A DNA stretch of 30,000 nt from Cristatella mucedo (taxonomy: Eukaryota; Bryozoa; Phylactolaemata; Cristatellidae), in the NCBI GenBank assembly GCA_009760855.2, contig WPIO01000057.1, forward strand, positions 597,501 to 627,500. Direction: 5' to 3'. Below, piece after piece: positions 21,163-30,000 of the stretch. Position numbers and translations under genes: made by a program. Below the pieces are notes generated by a model. The model saw only the letters and a program-made list of their open reading frames with translations. It did not search any database and was not told the origin of the DNA. Numbering within the stretch: position 1 is the stretch's first letter; each line of letters opens with the position of its first letter.

Positions 21163-24100
21163 TCACAGACCGGATGCACATACACTCACAGCATGCTGGG
21201 TCCCTTTCTGGGCAGCCAGCGACCGCTGGCAAAACCAGCCACGTAATATATGTATGCACATGGCAGCAATCAACCGTATGTGTGCAAGTGCATGTGCAAG
21301 GCACCACGGGCCATCTCTATTTGCACGTGGGTGTGCACAAGCCTGTCTGGCACTACGTGACAGCTGGAAAGGCTAGGGCAGGCAAACTTAAAATCAGACG
21401 AATGCTTTTCATTGATCTGCGACTCGGCATTAGTCAGCATAGCCCTGTATAAGCCTTGAATACAGCAGCTTTTCATTTGCTTGCTTATTTATCTGTCTGT
21501 CACTGCATAAATACAATTCATTTGTATAGCCTGTTTGTCTCTCTCCATGCATCTCAATATCTTGGTGAGTTTCCATATCACTCACTATCTTTGTCAGCTG
21601 GTCTGCTTGTCTGAGTTTGTCTGTCTCTTTCTCTCCCTTCCTCGGCCTGTCTGTCTTTCTCTGAGAGTACACACGTTGCCAGTGTGTCTCTCAAACTTGC
21701 CATCCGGCTGTCCCTCTTTCTCAGTGAATGTTGGCTAGTGTCGTGAGCAGTACAAGAGATTAGTGGACTAAGAGAACGAGTGCTACATTTCTAGCGTGTT
21801 CTCACCGTATATGAAGAAATGCAGACAAGCTCGTCTTTGCCTGGTCATGGAATGCTTTGGCAACGAGATTCTCACCATTTTCCAATATGGAACCTGGAAC
21901 AGACAGAGATAGAACAGCACCCGGTCCAGCCCCGGTACTAGCCACAATGCAGAGGGCACGTTCTCTAACGGCTCGTAGTAGTCACTGCACTACAGCAACA
22001 CTGACAGCAGAGCAAGCATTACAAGACGACACGACGACGCCCATTTCATAGCTGCTCAACAGGATGGTGGACCACAGCTGACTGACTACACGACCTTAAT
22101 TTTAATCACAGGCTGTTTATATTGCATCTCAAGAGAATCAACAAATGCAACTAAATCTCTATTCAGATTCTTACAACTTGCAGCAAGAGAATCAACAAAT
22201 TACCACGGGTTAATGACATGCACGGCATAGAGCTCGGGAAAAGCAAACAAGCATAATTGTTCGGTTAGCATGCTAAAACAAACAAAGACACCAAGAGCAA
22301 GCATTCAGTTAGTAAGACCTATGCCTAGTGAAATGCACCGACTCATGAGCAGCTAAGCGCACACAACGCGAATATCGGAACATATAAGACAAGTTCACTG
22401 AGGCGCAGGGAAAGCTGACCAGAGCAGCTGTTTCTAAAACCGAGACTTACAAGCTGAAGATTATTTGATGATAGTAATCGCAGCTAGAAGCAAGCTACCG
22501 ACTATCGGTCCATTTGAGCAGACGGCTCGATCAGCAAAAGATTTCAACTGCTTGCAAAGAATGGCACGATGGCTTGATGCCGACGAGCGTTGGTGCTAGG
22601 GCACGTGACCGGTTGAAGAGCAAGACGATCGGACAGGTCAAGGCTGGCGCGAGCTAGCAAACTGACCAGTAAGCCAAACTGAGGTTTTTTAAATGAATTA
22701 GGGAGCCAGCGAAGCTCCGACGGAAGTGCTGTCAAGTGGCAGGCAGGCACGCCGTTGCCGACAGACCACTGTAGCAGCTGAGTTTTGCATCAGTGGAAGA
22801 TGATTAAGGGCACAGGCACTAACCAAAGCTGCAAGACGTTAGCTACCCTGACAATATAGCACATTGCAAATTACATTTATAGTGCATTGTTTCCAAGAGA
22901 ATCAGACTTGCTGTAGACCAAGCACCAAGGACTCATACAACTCAAGAACTCATACAGCTCGCCAGACTCGAGGAATTTCATAAACCGGCTCGCTCGGACA
23001 GCTCCGGACAGGACCGACCGGAAGCTCCACCAGGGGTAGCTCTGCACAGGCGGACTTCGAAGAGAATGTTGGATTTTGGATTTACGTTGCACCGATTGAA
23101 ATCCCCACGAGTGACTGTCAATGCAACGATTACCGGTGATTCATGCGAAACGCTGAAAACAAAGAGGCAAGAGCAGCAAGACCAGCTGCAATAGTAGCAA
23201 CAAGCATTCGCACAACTTACTAAGAGAATTAAGTCTCTTTCTAGGCACCCTACACAGGCTGAAAATCAAGTACGTTAGCGTAATTGTGATAATAACAAAG
23301 ACTTTCAGCACTCATTATCACATAGAGCACAATTCAAACGGATGGAGTTAATACTGCGAGGGTCACGTGGTCTTTTTTCCCTAGCTTCCCTGAAGATGTG
23401 GTCAAGGGTCACGGGTCAAGTCGTGATATCAGTCGGTTTTAAGTTCTAGGCTTCGGGAGCGAAGCAGCAGAAGGCACAGTCTCCAAAGAATTAGAGTTAG
23501 AAACGCAATGAAACAATCCTAGCTCGAGGAGCACGGGGTAAAAGGGCAAACCATCGGAGTAAACATTTCTGATAGGTGTGCAGAAGTGAGGGCATGAGAA
23601 GACCTATAAGTGCACGACCTTCAAGCCGATAGCTCACTAGTCGGTAAATGGCGTAACATAGCAGCTGTGACGTCTGGGGCAGCCAAGTCTGGTTGAAGAG
23701 CTTTGCACTTTATGGAGGTGCCACATGGAACAATCACGAATAAGCAGCCAAAAAAAAGGAGGCATGGTAGTCATCGAAAGTCAGGTGGTGCTGAAAACTG
23801 GTGGTGACTAGGGTAACACGGCCGAAAAACAGACGTATGATGCATGAATACAAGACAGACAATAATGCCCTTATCCAATATAAGCGAAGCTGCATAATTT
23901 TTGAGTCTGAGAACTGTTATGCACATACTCTCAATTCTCTAGCTCCAGCATACCAATCTGATTTGCTTCATAATCAAGCACTCAGTCGAACAGACTTTGT
24001 ACCGAATGCACCCATGCACTCTCCAGACTCTGTACTGAAAGCCGCTTAGGCTGTGAAGCACTATACAAAACTCTTCTACGTAACACTCACACAGTATTTG

Positions 24101-27100
24101 TGGCTGTGGAGTTACAGAAGGAGATACATTATATTACATTACTCCGGTCGGCTGGTTATTAGCCCATAGGTAAGGTGCTTGCTCTTCACGATCCAGAATA
24201 AGCTGAACTGCTGCATCAGTTTCAGCCTGTTCGCGCCCTCAGGTCCTGTGTGGACAATAAATTGGCTGTCCCATTCCTCCGCTTAAAGACAGTTGGCGAC
24301 AGAAGTTTTAGCTCTGCAGGTCCTAGACTGTGGAACTCGCTTCCACAATTCTTACGCAACGACATCTACTCTCCAACTGCCGACTATGGCATATCTTTTT
24401 CAGCGGTCCTGAACTGCTACTTCTATGCTACTCACTACCTCAACTGCTCTCCTAACTCTGCTATGCTTCCCACTTTCTCTTTGTTGCGTGAGACGAAGTC
24501 TGTTGGCTACCGAATGCGTACCGAAAGCCGCTTAGGCTGTGAGTGCGCTATACAAAACTCTCCTGCGTAACACCCACATGGTCTTTATGACTTTGTGGAG
24601 TTACTGGCGGAGATACATTACATAATGTGAGTTCGAGTCATGCACTGGCCGATCCTTTATTGCCCACTGTAAGTGGTAATGATGGCCGTCAAGGCTATTC
24701 TGCTGCTATACATAAACGACACTGTTAAATGAGCTGACCGCTACGACTCTAACGAGTGTCAAACCTCTTAGAGAAGGTACCTTAATAATAATAATAATAA
24801 TGCACTTGATAAAGCGCCCTCAGAGAACTCAATCTCTTTCTAGGCGCTTTACATTTGCTGCAAAGTGAAACGCAATTGAATGGTAAGTAAAATCATGCTT
24901 GAAAAACAAACAAATTTCAGTTAAAATGCTCCCTAAGCCTAAAACTCAGTGCCAGCTCACATCACACCAACTTCTGCTGTGACAGCATTGAGGAAGAAGT
25001 TAAAAACTATCTGTTCTTTAAAGTCTTCGATCCGCCCAAGTGAATTGTCCTTTGAGAGCATGTTGGCTCTAAAACTGTGCAAGTTAAGACTGATTGACAT
25101 GCCTCTTCGTTTTGACATTAAGCACGTTATGACTAACCAATCGATGTGCTTCCTTTCCAGGATTCGTAAAGAGCATATGGAGATTTGGTTCTCTTGGGTT
25201 GCAACATAAATTGCTTTTACATTATCACCTACTTCAGCCCCGGGTGGAGGCACGCGTCTCATGACCGAGGTCACAGACTCGTGACCGAAAGCAGGTAACA
25301 CTTTATTGCCCGTTGTAAGCAGAGTGAAAGTCACACTCTCAGCTGCTACATGAAGGACACTGCAGAAATCAGCTCAGCTGATCTGAAATCACCCTTTCTT
25401 CTTTATGACTAGCAATGCCAACCACACCAGGCTGACTAGCAGCACCCAGAAAGCGCCGCGACTGCCGGAAGGAGACGGAACTAGAGCGGCGGCTCGACTT
25501 GGCTGACTGGATGCGAGGCACGCCGCCGAGTCCACGCGGGCCAAATGAGAAGCCTGAGACGACGCCAAGCGATCCAGCTGCCTGCTCGGGCAGAGTACCT
25601 GCAGTGGCCGCGGCTGTGTCGTCACCGTATTCGCCGTCATCCTCCCCAGCGGCCGCACCGAACAGCGATCGCTCCACGTCGGCCTTGCGGCGCTCGGCCT
25701 CGAGCTGGCGCTCGGCGGCTCGGCGCGCCAGCTCGCGCTCCTCGCTCTGCTTGTGCTCGGCGTCAAGCATGACCTGTCGGAGCGGAGAGCGGCGAGGCTT
25801 GCACAGCGAGGCCCCATGCGCAGCGAGTCGCCGGTCGCGGCGCTGCGGAAGCGAGCACTGCGGCGGCTGCTGGGCCTGTGCCAGCCATGCTATGCCCAGC
25901 CCCGCTTGCAAGGTCGTCGAGAAGTAGCGGCCAGGCGAGCCTTGCCGCTCGTGTCGAAATGAACGTAACCCGTGGGCCTCGCCGAACTGACCCGGCAGTG
26001 CCGTGGCTGAGCGATGCGTGAGTGGGACCAGCTGCCCCTCATTTTGCTCACTTTGCACTGCCTAGATGAAATAAATCGTTTCAGCGTGTGGACGACATAG
26101 GAAGGCTGCTGTGCCGTAACTAATACTTTCTAGGTGACACGCGAGGAGGATTCATCTACGCCATCATGCACAGACATGCCGCCTCTTTTCTTTTGCGAGC
26201 AGCTGCTTGAATGCGGCCGCTGCTAGGCAGTCTCATATAATTGACTAAATTCGCGAACAGGTTGTCCCCCAAACACCCAACAGGTGAGGGGGACTAATCC
26301 AGACTAGGGGATAGCTAAAAGCCGCAAGACGCCGTAATGACTCACTAGGTTAGGCGGTTGCTTTTCACGACCATGGTCCAGAGGTCGTGGGTTCGAATCC
26401 TGCGGTAGGCAATCCTTTATTGCTACTGCAAGCGGTGGTGATAGCCGTACAGGCTCTCCTGTCGCTATACAAAACGAGGCTGTTAAATCAGCTATTGTTT
26501 TGTTTACGCGGGAAAAGTCAAAACTGCAGTGCCTTAAAAGGGAGGCTGGGTTGATGGGGGGGGGGTGAGGAAGGGCAGACTGGGAGGAGAAAAAGGTCAG
26601 AGGGCGTCTGCAGCAGCAGACAGCCACTAAGCAACGCTTCACGTGCGCCGCCTCTGTTCATGCTCCGATAGGAGACAAAGGCAGTCGGTACGCTGTGGTT
26701 TGAGGAAGTGAACTTAGAATCAGTAGGTAAGCACGGAGAGGCCTCAGCAGGTCCTCTGATTGTGGAACTCGCTTCAGAAATTCTCGGGCACCAACATCTA
26801 CTCTCCAGCTGCCAACACTCACTAGCTACTGATATAATACTCACTGAATACTCACTGCCTACTCACTACCTCGATTGACCTTCTGACTCAGATAAAGTTC
26901 TCATTTTCTCTTTGTCGAGTGAAATCAGCTCAGCCTCACCTTCAGGGCGGTCTCCTCCTTTTCGTAAGTGGCCAGCCTACCGTTTAGCAACGCCAGCATG
27001 TCCTGGCATTTAGCTTCGAAGTTGGCATCACAGTCTTCAGTAGTGTACATCCCTACAACAGCAATGCAGCATGCTCATGTGGCATAAATTCTGCTTGAGC

Positions 27101-27874
27101 ACACACACAAAACAACGAACATATATATGCATGCTACAATTTCGCATGCGGTTGCAATTGCAGCCCCTACCTTTATATAGTCATGATCTGCCCCCCTCCT
27201 TTCCCAGGCCAATCGCATGCAGCAGCAATCACTAACCACCTCCCAACCCAAAACAGCAATACTCATCGTCTTTCAGCTCCACACCAGCTACAGCTCTAAT
27301 TAAAATGTCACGACAAGGTCAGTTGTTGACTGAGTCAAAGTAATTGGCTTGTTGCAGGCAGGCGCCTGGTTCCACGGCAGCCGAGACATTTGCCCAGCAG
27401 CACACAAAGCGATATGCTTGCCTTCAGCTGCACGCACTCCTCTAATCAACCGACATGCAGCCTTTTTTTACAGCCCGAGTGAAACCGATCGAGCCAGCAT
27501 TCTGTCCGACAAAGCCAGCGGTCTGTTCGGTCAATCCGGCAACTCGTCCCGCCCGTCGCTTGGCCAGCCGAGCTTGGCCACTGGCGCCAGATAGCACCAG
27601 TGACATCTCCGGCAAGCAACGAAGCGCCACGTCTCCGGTCGACAGCCAATGCGCGCGTGTCTGCCTGCCATCGAGCCGAGCACTCGCTCAAGGAAGCGGC
27701 GCACTGCGGCAGCGAAGCGGTAGGAGACGCACCTCGCTTCACCGCGGCGGCCTCTTTGCGCAGCGTCCGCAGCTTGCTCAGCGACTCGACGAGCTGCTTT
27801 GCCCTGACGGCATCCTGCAGCTTGCGGCGCACTTCCGCGAGCGTCTCGTCTGCTTCTCTCTTGTACTCTTCCTC
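20967..27874 (-). CDS. PDCD7: PDCD7 ortholog (U11/U12 di-snRNP 59K), C-terminal half, four exons placed
   Basis: PDCD7 is a protein of the U11/U12 di-snRNP of the minor (U12-type) spliceosome. On the minus strand I place exons 27874-27733, 27052-26940, 25773-25599 and about 21162-20967. Spliced, they read in one frame as a charged coiled coil (AEVRRKLQDAV, SKLRTLRKEAAAVKR), then TTEDCDANFEAKCQDMLALL and YEKEETALKVMLDAEHKQSE, then RSLFG, and finally RYEWDAYIVPADSP and TWVIPGEPSSKVWASALML. Each block aligns in order with human PDCD7 from memory (EVRKKQ, LRKLRKEAAARKG, ADETFEHHL, EAEERALRVMLEGE, ESKLFGD, RHDWDQYLVPSDHP, GWVLPPLPSNDIWATA). The proline-rich N-terminal half was not found. Introns of 0.7, 1.2 and 4.4 kb separate the exons. 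Confidence 0.9.
21190..22500. other. PDCD7 large intron, 3' part
   Basis: A pyrimidine-rich, CTGT-containing low-complexity stretch spans about 21530-21730. Otherwise I recognise no gene or repeat family. Confidence 0.45.
22500..22760 (-). mobile_element. Possible decayed LINE fragment
   Basis: The minus strand gives LRWLPNSFKK and LDLSDRLALQ, which fit the spacing of the LHWLPxxxR and LAPxxLSDxL motifs of L2/CR1 ORF2 tails. Weak and heavily decayed. Confidence 0.35.
22760..23210. other. PDCD7 large intron, unrecognised stretch
   Basis: No gene or repeat family recognised. Confidence 0.4.
23215..23560 (-). mobile_element. LINE family A, decayed 3' fragment
   Basis: On plus, AGAGAATTAAGTCTCTTTCT and GGCACCCTACA correspond to the 3' hairpin. 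GTGATATCAGTCGG followed by AGGCTTCGGGAGC and GGCACAGTCTCCAAAGAATT corresponds to the tail coding region of the copy at 3870-3945. Confidence 0.6.
23925..24146 (+). mobile_element. LINE fragment ending in the family B 3' end
   Basis: TLNSLAPAYQSDLLHNQAL (about 23930) is a typical L2/CR1 ORF2 tail motif. It jumps directly to GTACTGAAAGCCGCTTAGGC and the family B 3' end (GGAGATACATTATATTACAT), so the part between is deleted. Confidence 0.65.
24147..24200 (+). mobile_element. SINE 5' fragment
   Basis: GGTCGGCTGGTTATTAGCCC, then ATAGGTAAGGTGCTTGCTCT and TCACGATCCAG, matches the SINE head up to just before the B box, where a LINE family B copy begins. It is probably a truncated SINE. Confidence 0.5.
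24205..24625 (+). mobile_element. LINE family B 3' fragment, well preserved
   Basis: A single frame of about 106 codons (24250-24570) encodes the ORF2 tail: TVGDRSFSSAGPRLWNSLPQ, then FLRNDIYSPTADYG and a SLLRETKSVGYRMRTESRLG segment, ending before ACACCCACATGG and the GGAGATACATTACATAA end. It is nearly identical to 18905-19145 and is the best guide to the family consensus tail. Confidence 0.82.
24627..24745 (+). mobile_element. SINE fragment (B box onward)
   Basis: It starts at the B-box-like GAGTTCGAGTCATGC, immediately after the LINE B end, and continues with GATCCTTTATTGCCCACTGT, TGCTATACATAAACGA and CTGTTAAATGAGCTGA, as in the copies at 15518 and 26331. Confidence 0.65.
24783..24912 (-). 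mobile_element. LINE family A, 3' tail
   Basis: (AAT)n at 24783-24802 is followed by the TAAAGCGCC...GGCGCTTTA hairpin (24812-24853) and ACATTTGCTGCAAAG, the exact complement of the family A 3' end. It is 5' truncated near 24912. Confidence 0.82.
24920..25090 (+). mobile_element. LINE ORF2 tail fragment
   Basis: An open stretch encodes MPAHITPTSAVTALRKKLKT ICS in the position of the LPxxIRxxxSLxxFKKxLKTHLF motif of L2/CR1 ORF2 tails. Decayed after that. Confidence 0.5.
25228..25385 (+). mobile_element. Diverged SINE at the PDCD7 exon edge
   Basis: CGTCTCATGACCGAGGTCAC and ACTCGTGACCGAA correspond to the tRNA-like head of the SINE. AACACTTTATTGCCCGTTGT corresponds to its body and GAAATCAGCTCAGCT to its 3' end. 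Read on minus it supplies an AATAAA just after the open frame that continues from PDCD7 exon 25773-25599. Confidence 0.55.
25302..25307 (-). promoter_or_regulatory. AATAAA on the minus strand, supplied by a SINE
   Basis: The SINE body contains TTTATT, so on the minus strand an AATAAA stands 62 to 82 nt after the two stop codons at 25369 and 25389. It could end a shorter PDCD7 transcript. Context only; usage is unproven. Confidence 0.35.
25389..25500 (-). CDS. Possible short terminal exon with a hydrophobic C-terminal anchor, doubtful
   Basis: In a frame different from PDCD7, the minus strand reads SRAAALVPSPSGSRGAFWV, LLVSLVWLALLVIKKKG and a TGA at 25389. A 16-residue hydrophobic run before KKKG looks like a tail-anchor segment. 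A strong acceptor-like tract (CTAGTTCCGTCTCCTTCCGGCAG in two parts, ending near 25459) precedes it. No protein family is recognised and no partner exon in matching phase was found. Confidence 0.2.
25599..25773 (-). CDS. PDCD7: PDCD7 exon VMLDAEHKQ...RSLFG
   Basis: The acceptor CCGACAG|GTC gives phase 0 and the reading VMLDAEHKQSEERELARRAA, then ERQLEAERRKADVERSLFGA and an acidic stretch GEDDGEYGDD. The start and RSLFG match human VMLEGEQEEER and ESKLFGD. The donor CAG|GTACTC (25598) is good and gives phase 1. The frame stays open past the donor to a TGA at 25369-25371, which would give a Ser/Arg-rich tail if the intron were retained. Confidence 0.82.
26331..26505 (+). mobile_element. tRNA-derived SINE, best copy
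   Basis: The A-box-like TGACTCACTAGG (about 26338) and an exact B box GGTTCGAATCC (26390-26400) are spaced as in a tRNA. The body GGCAATCCTTTATTGCTACT and the 3' part GTCGCTATACAAAACGAGGC with TGTTAAATCAGCTA define the family. It lies in a PDCD7 intron, antisense to the gene. Confidence 0.85.
26506..26746. other. PDCD7 intron, low-content stretch
   Basis: A G-run (about 26558-26566) and AGGAGAAAAAGG-type purine-rich sequence. Nothing else is recognised. Confidence 0.4.
26747..26925 (+). mobile_element. LINE family B, decayed fragment
   Basis: CAGGTCCTCTGATTGTGGAA, CTCGCTTCAGAAATTCT and ATCTACTCTCCAGCTGCC correspond to the family B tail coding region. The TACTCACT motif is locally multiplied (26843-26870). 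It lies next to a PDCD7 exon. Confidence 0.65.
26940..27052 (-). CDS. PDCD7: PDCD7 exon TTEDCDANF...ETALK
   Basis: The 113-nt exon has acceptor TTGTAG|GG and donor AAG|GTGAGG. It completes a Gly codon and encodes MYTTEDCDANFEAKCQDMLA, then LLNGRLATYEKEETALK. The Gly to Phe spacing equals the human GVCPPASADETFEHH segment. It is too short to stand out as an open frame. Confidence 0.88.
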
Positions 27875-28240
27875 CTGGATGCGGCGGACGAGAGATCAGG
27901 CGGAGCGTGCTGGGCAAGCGAGCTGCCGCTGCTCTTCTTGCGTGCCGAGCAGCCGGCCAGCCGGCCACGTCCGCCGAGACTCCAAGCTGGCCGATGTGGA
28001 TGCGTGGAGGAGGCGCGAGCCTGGCGCATGGGCGCGAGCCAGGCGAATGGCCCTCCGCTCCTGCGGCTTGGAGTCGGCGAGCGGAGTCGGCGAGAGCAGA
28101 GGAGCGGAGACGATGGAAGCGCGAGGATCCGCCTGCCAAGGCGTTCGGACTGCGTCTGCAGCAGCCAGCGCTCATTCTTCCGAAGCCAGCCGCCGCTGCA
28201 CACGACGGGCTGAGGCCTTCCCCCTCCTCCGAAGGAATGC
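27440..28240. other. CpG-rich block around the first placed PDCD7 exon
   Basis: CpG density is as high as at the DCAF12 promoter. It could be the PDCD7 5' region with its N-terminal exon(s) still unresolved. One frame on the minus strand upstream of the exon contains NERWLLQTQSER (about 28140-28170), faintly like the RDRQWLEAVF motif near the middle of human PDCD7, but I cannot connect it. Confidence 0.4.
27733..27874 (-). CDS. PDCD7: PDCD7 exon with coiled-coil LRKEAAA motif
   Basis: With the acceptor CGCATCCAG at 27875, the exon is 142 nt and encodes EEEYKREADETLAEVRRKLQ, then DAVRAKQLVESLSKLRTLRK and EAAAVKR. It ends GAG|GTGCGT in phase 1. A TGA at 27896-27898 closes the frame upstream, so a splice acceptor must lie between; CCAG is the best one. 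The same DNA is open for over 250 codons on the other strand, which is a GC-rich shadow. Confidence 0.85.
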
Positions 28241-28261
28241 TGGGTCTGAGCTCACAGAGAG

Positions 28262-28385
28262 TTACGGTGCTCGCCCTTCACGACCATGGTCATTAGTTCG
28301 AGTCATGCAGTGGGCGATCCGTTATTGCACACTGCAAGTGGTGCTGATGGCTGTTAAGGCTCGTCTGCAGCTACACGTATTTTAA
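28262..28385 (+). mobile_element. SINE fragment
   Basis: GCTCGCCCTTCACGACCATG, a decayed B box TTAGTTCGAGTCA, then GCGATCCGTTATTGCACACT and GCAAGTGGTGCTGATGGC match the SINE family. Confidence 0.7.
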
Positions 28386-28940
28386 TGAGGTTGAGGCTAG
28401 AAAAAGGCTCGGGAAAGGAGCAGCCGGCTGCTAATGGAGGAGCAGCAGCTAGCGATATACCAGCTAATACCCGGTCGCTCGAACGGACCACTCTGGGCAG
28501 CTGATGGCTCTTCACTCGCTACAGCTGCCAGCACAGACAGAATTCCCCGCGATGCTCTGCGTTGCAGCTCGACGACGAGCAACTACCTGCTTCGGCCAGA
28601 GCGACCAATGCAATTTAAGAGAAAAACTTTCACTGTTTAATAACGCCAGTTTTATTCAAGTCGAAACCTCATAGCCCATCGCCACAAGCAGATGGAATAG
28701 CGAGCTGCTCTGCTGCTTGGTGCAACAATGGTTAGACCGCTTGTTAGGGAAAGCAGTGCCATCATGGCAACAGCTTTCCGGAAGATTGAACTTGCTCTGC
28801 TATTAGTACTACCACTGCAGGACTTTGGTTCATGTACATCAGGTAGGCTTTAAGCAGAGATGCACACCAGAACTGACTGACAATATCTTAAAAGTAAAAC
28901 AAAGCTTGGCCGATTGAAGAGCCTCGTTTTTTCCCCTCGA
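28386..28940. other. Unrecognised stretch upstream of PDCD7
   Basis: A 68-codon plus frame (28434-28640) and a 61-codon minus frame (28397-28582) overlap. Neither is recognised. Confidence 0.4.
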
Positions 28941-28944
28941 CACC

Positions 28945-29655
28945 TAGTGTGGAAATGGCAGCTGTATTGCAGTTGGAATAAACAGGCAGGCTGGCTGGTC
29001 CATTAGGGGCCATAGCATGAGAGCACCCAAACGCTATGCCGTGAAATTAGATTGATTAACCCCAGAATATGGTTTCCTCTAAAATGGTATCAAAACCGCA
29101 ACATTATTCATGGTAATGGTAGCTGTATCCTCGCTTGATTATGTAGAGATGCTGGCTGGCCTGGGCCATTGGAGGGTATTGCATGAGAACGTGCAACCAC
29201 AATTGCATGAAGTTTGGTGGATAAATCTGGAACATTGCTTGCTGTGGATTGCAATCAAAACCGAAGTTGTGCAAAGCTTTTTGTTGAAATGGCAGCCGTA
29301 TCGAAGTTTGACCACTCAGGGCTGCCATTTGGACCAGGCCATCCGAGGCCATAGCATGAGAACATGCAAGCACAATCGCAAGAACCTTGGTGGGTAAACG
29401 TTGCATACTGGTCTCCATAATTTGGAACAAAATCGGAAGTCGTGTAAAGCTTTTTTTGTGTGGAAATGGCAGCTGTTTCACAGTTCGAATGAGTAATTAA
29501 GCTGGCTGGCTCGGGCCATTTTAGGCCATAGCACGCGAGCAAGCAAGAAGTTGCATGAAATTTGGTGGGTAAATCTATACGCCACTCTGTATGATTTAGA
29601 ATCAAAACCTCAAGGGGTTCTGACGTTTATTGTGGAAACGGCAGCTGTATAGCAG
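28945..29655. repeat. Tandem array of diverged units of about 172 bp
   Basis: Two anchors recur in step. GGCCATAGCATGAGA-like sequence centres on 29015, 29181, 29354 and 29531 (steps 166, 173, 177). TGGAAATGGCAGCTGTAT-like sequence recurs near 28947, 29111, 29286, 29461 and 29633. Units also share GGTGGGTAAA and CAAAACC. Copies differ by perhaps a fifth to a third of positions. The minus frame of 125 codons across it (29104-29481) follows from the repeat and has no recognised domain. Confidence 0.8.
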
Positions 29656-29659
29656 TGTA

Positions 29660-30000
29660 TCGCAGTTCTTTGGAAGACCCAACCGCACGTCAGTTACCTG
29701 GCTCGAAGTTCAGGTAGCTGTACCACAGGCTGCTGCAAGCGACTAGGTTTCACAAGCACAACACTTGAGAAGTGAACATTTTGCAGGCGCTGATGCAGGC
29801 TGACCGAGAGAGAGCCAGAGCAAAAGCCAAGGATAAGGAGCCACGGGTCAGCTGCTGGCCCCGGCTGGCAATGGCCGACTGGCTGCGACGACGAGGCATC
29901 CAGAAGAGAGGAGAGATGCAATCCGCCCAAACCCGCGGCAAAAAGTTGCGGCAAAAGTGCAACGGTCACAAACGTGCGCGAGATCAACCACGAGCGAGCG
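29660..30000. other. Unrecognised right end of the window
   Basis: A minus frame of 97 codons (29694-29987) is open and hydrophobic in part, ending PVVQLPELRAR near a GTAACT donor-like site. I cannot link it to PDCD7 or another family. Confidence 0.35.

Noticed and set aside
25499-25927. 142-codon plus-strand frame
   Set aside because: Antisense shadow of the PDCD7 exon at 25599-25773.
26331-26410. tRNA gene
   Set aside because: A and B boxes are present, but no convincing acceptor stem or anticodon arm is formed, and the same head occurs in several copies with a shared non-tRNA body, so it is a SINE.
27455-28385. Two overlapping plus-strand frames of 252 and 261 codons
   Set aside because: They cover the PDCD7 coiled-coil exon on the opposite strand in GC-rich sequence. 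The minus strand carries the family match, and the plus products are low complexity.
29104-29481. 125-codon minus-strand frame with hydrophobic segments
   Set aside because: It spans the tandem array of about 172 bp; the sequence repeats with the DNA period and has no family match.

Overview
This is animal nuclear DNA. Two genes are recognisable by their conserved, intron-split protein segments, and most of the rest is transposon debris. Nothing bacterial or viral was seen. The base composition is mixed: CpG-rich blocks lie at about 1-650, 5240-6530 and 27440-28240, with AT-richer sequence between them. The introns are full of LINEs, tRNA-derived SINEs and small DNA transposons. The two proteins diverge clearly from the human versions as I recall them, so I favour an invertebrate bilaterian. 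The species cannot be named from this sequence; a lophotrochozoan or flatworm is only a guess.

Gene 1, plus strand, 6006-16707: an ortholog of DCAF12, the WD-repeat substrate receptor of the CUL4-DDB1 ubiquitin ligase. I resolve nine coding exons with GT-AG introns and compatible phases, giving a predicted protein of about 509 residues. A CpG-rich promoter region with an 18-bp minisatellite precedes it, and an AATAAA follows at 17031. Exon 8 is a 27-nt microexon whose 3' splice site is a near-copy of the one used by exon 9.

Gene 2, minus strand, 27874 down to 20967: the C-terminal half of PDCD7 (the U11/U12 di-snRNP 59K protein of the minor spliceosome). Four exons are placed. The N-terminal exons were not found and may lie beyond 28 kb or outside the window. 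The two genes are convergent, with about 3.9 kb of LINE remains between their 3' ends.

Repeats. LINE family A is an L2/CR1-like element with a 3' hairpin and (ATT)n tail; it has two near-identical copies in opposite orientation on either side of DCAF12, plus many older pieces. LINE family B is also L2/CR1-like, ends in TACATTACAT-type sequence and includes one long reverse-transcriptase relic at 19400-20655. There is a tRNA-derived SINE family with A and B boxes, a 178-bp hAT element resembling SPIN (Space Invader) elements inserted into an older LINE, a 171-bp pogo/Tigger-like MITE flanked by TA, and a tandem array of about 172-bp units at 28.9-29.65 kb.

No clearly new multigene system is visible. 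The best leads are the SPIN-like element, the duplicated splice acceptor around the microexon, and a possible alternative 3' end of PDCD7 supplied by a SINE, which overlaps a frame ending in a membrane-anchor-like tail.
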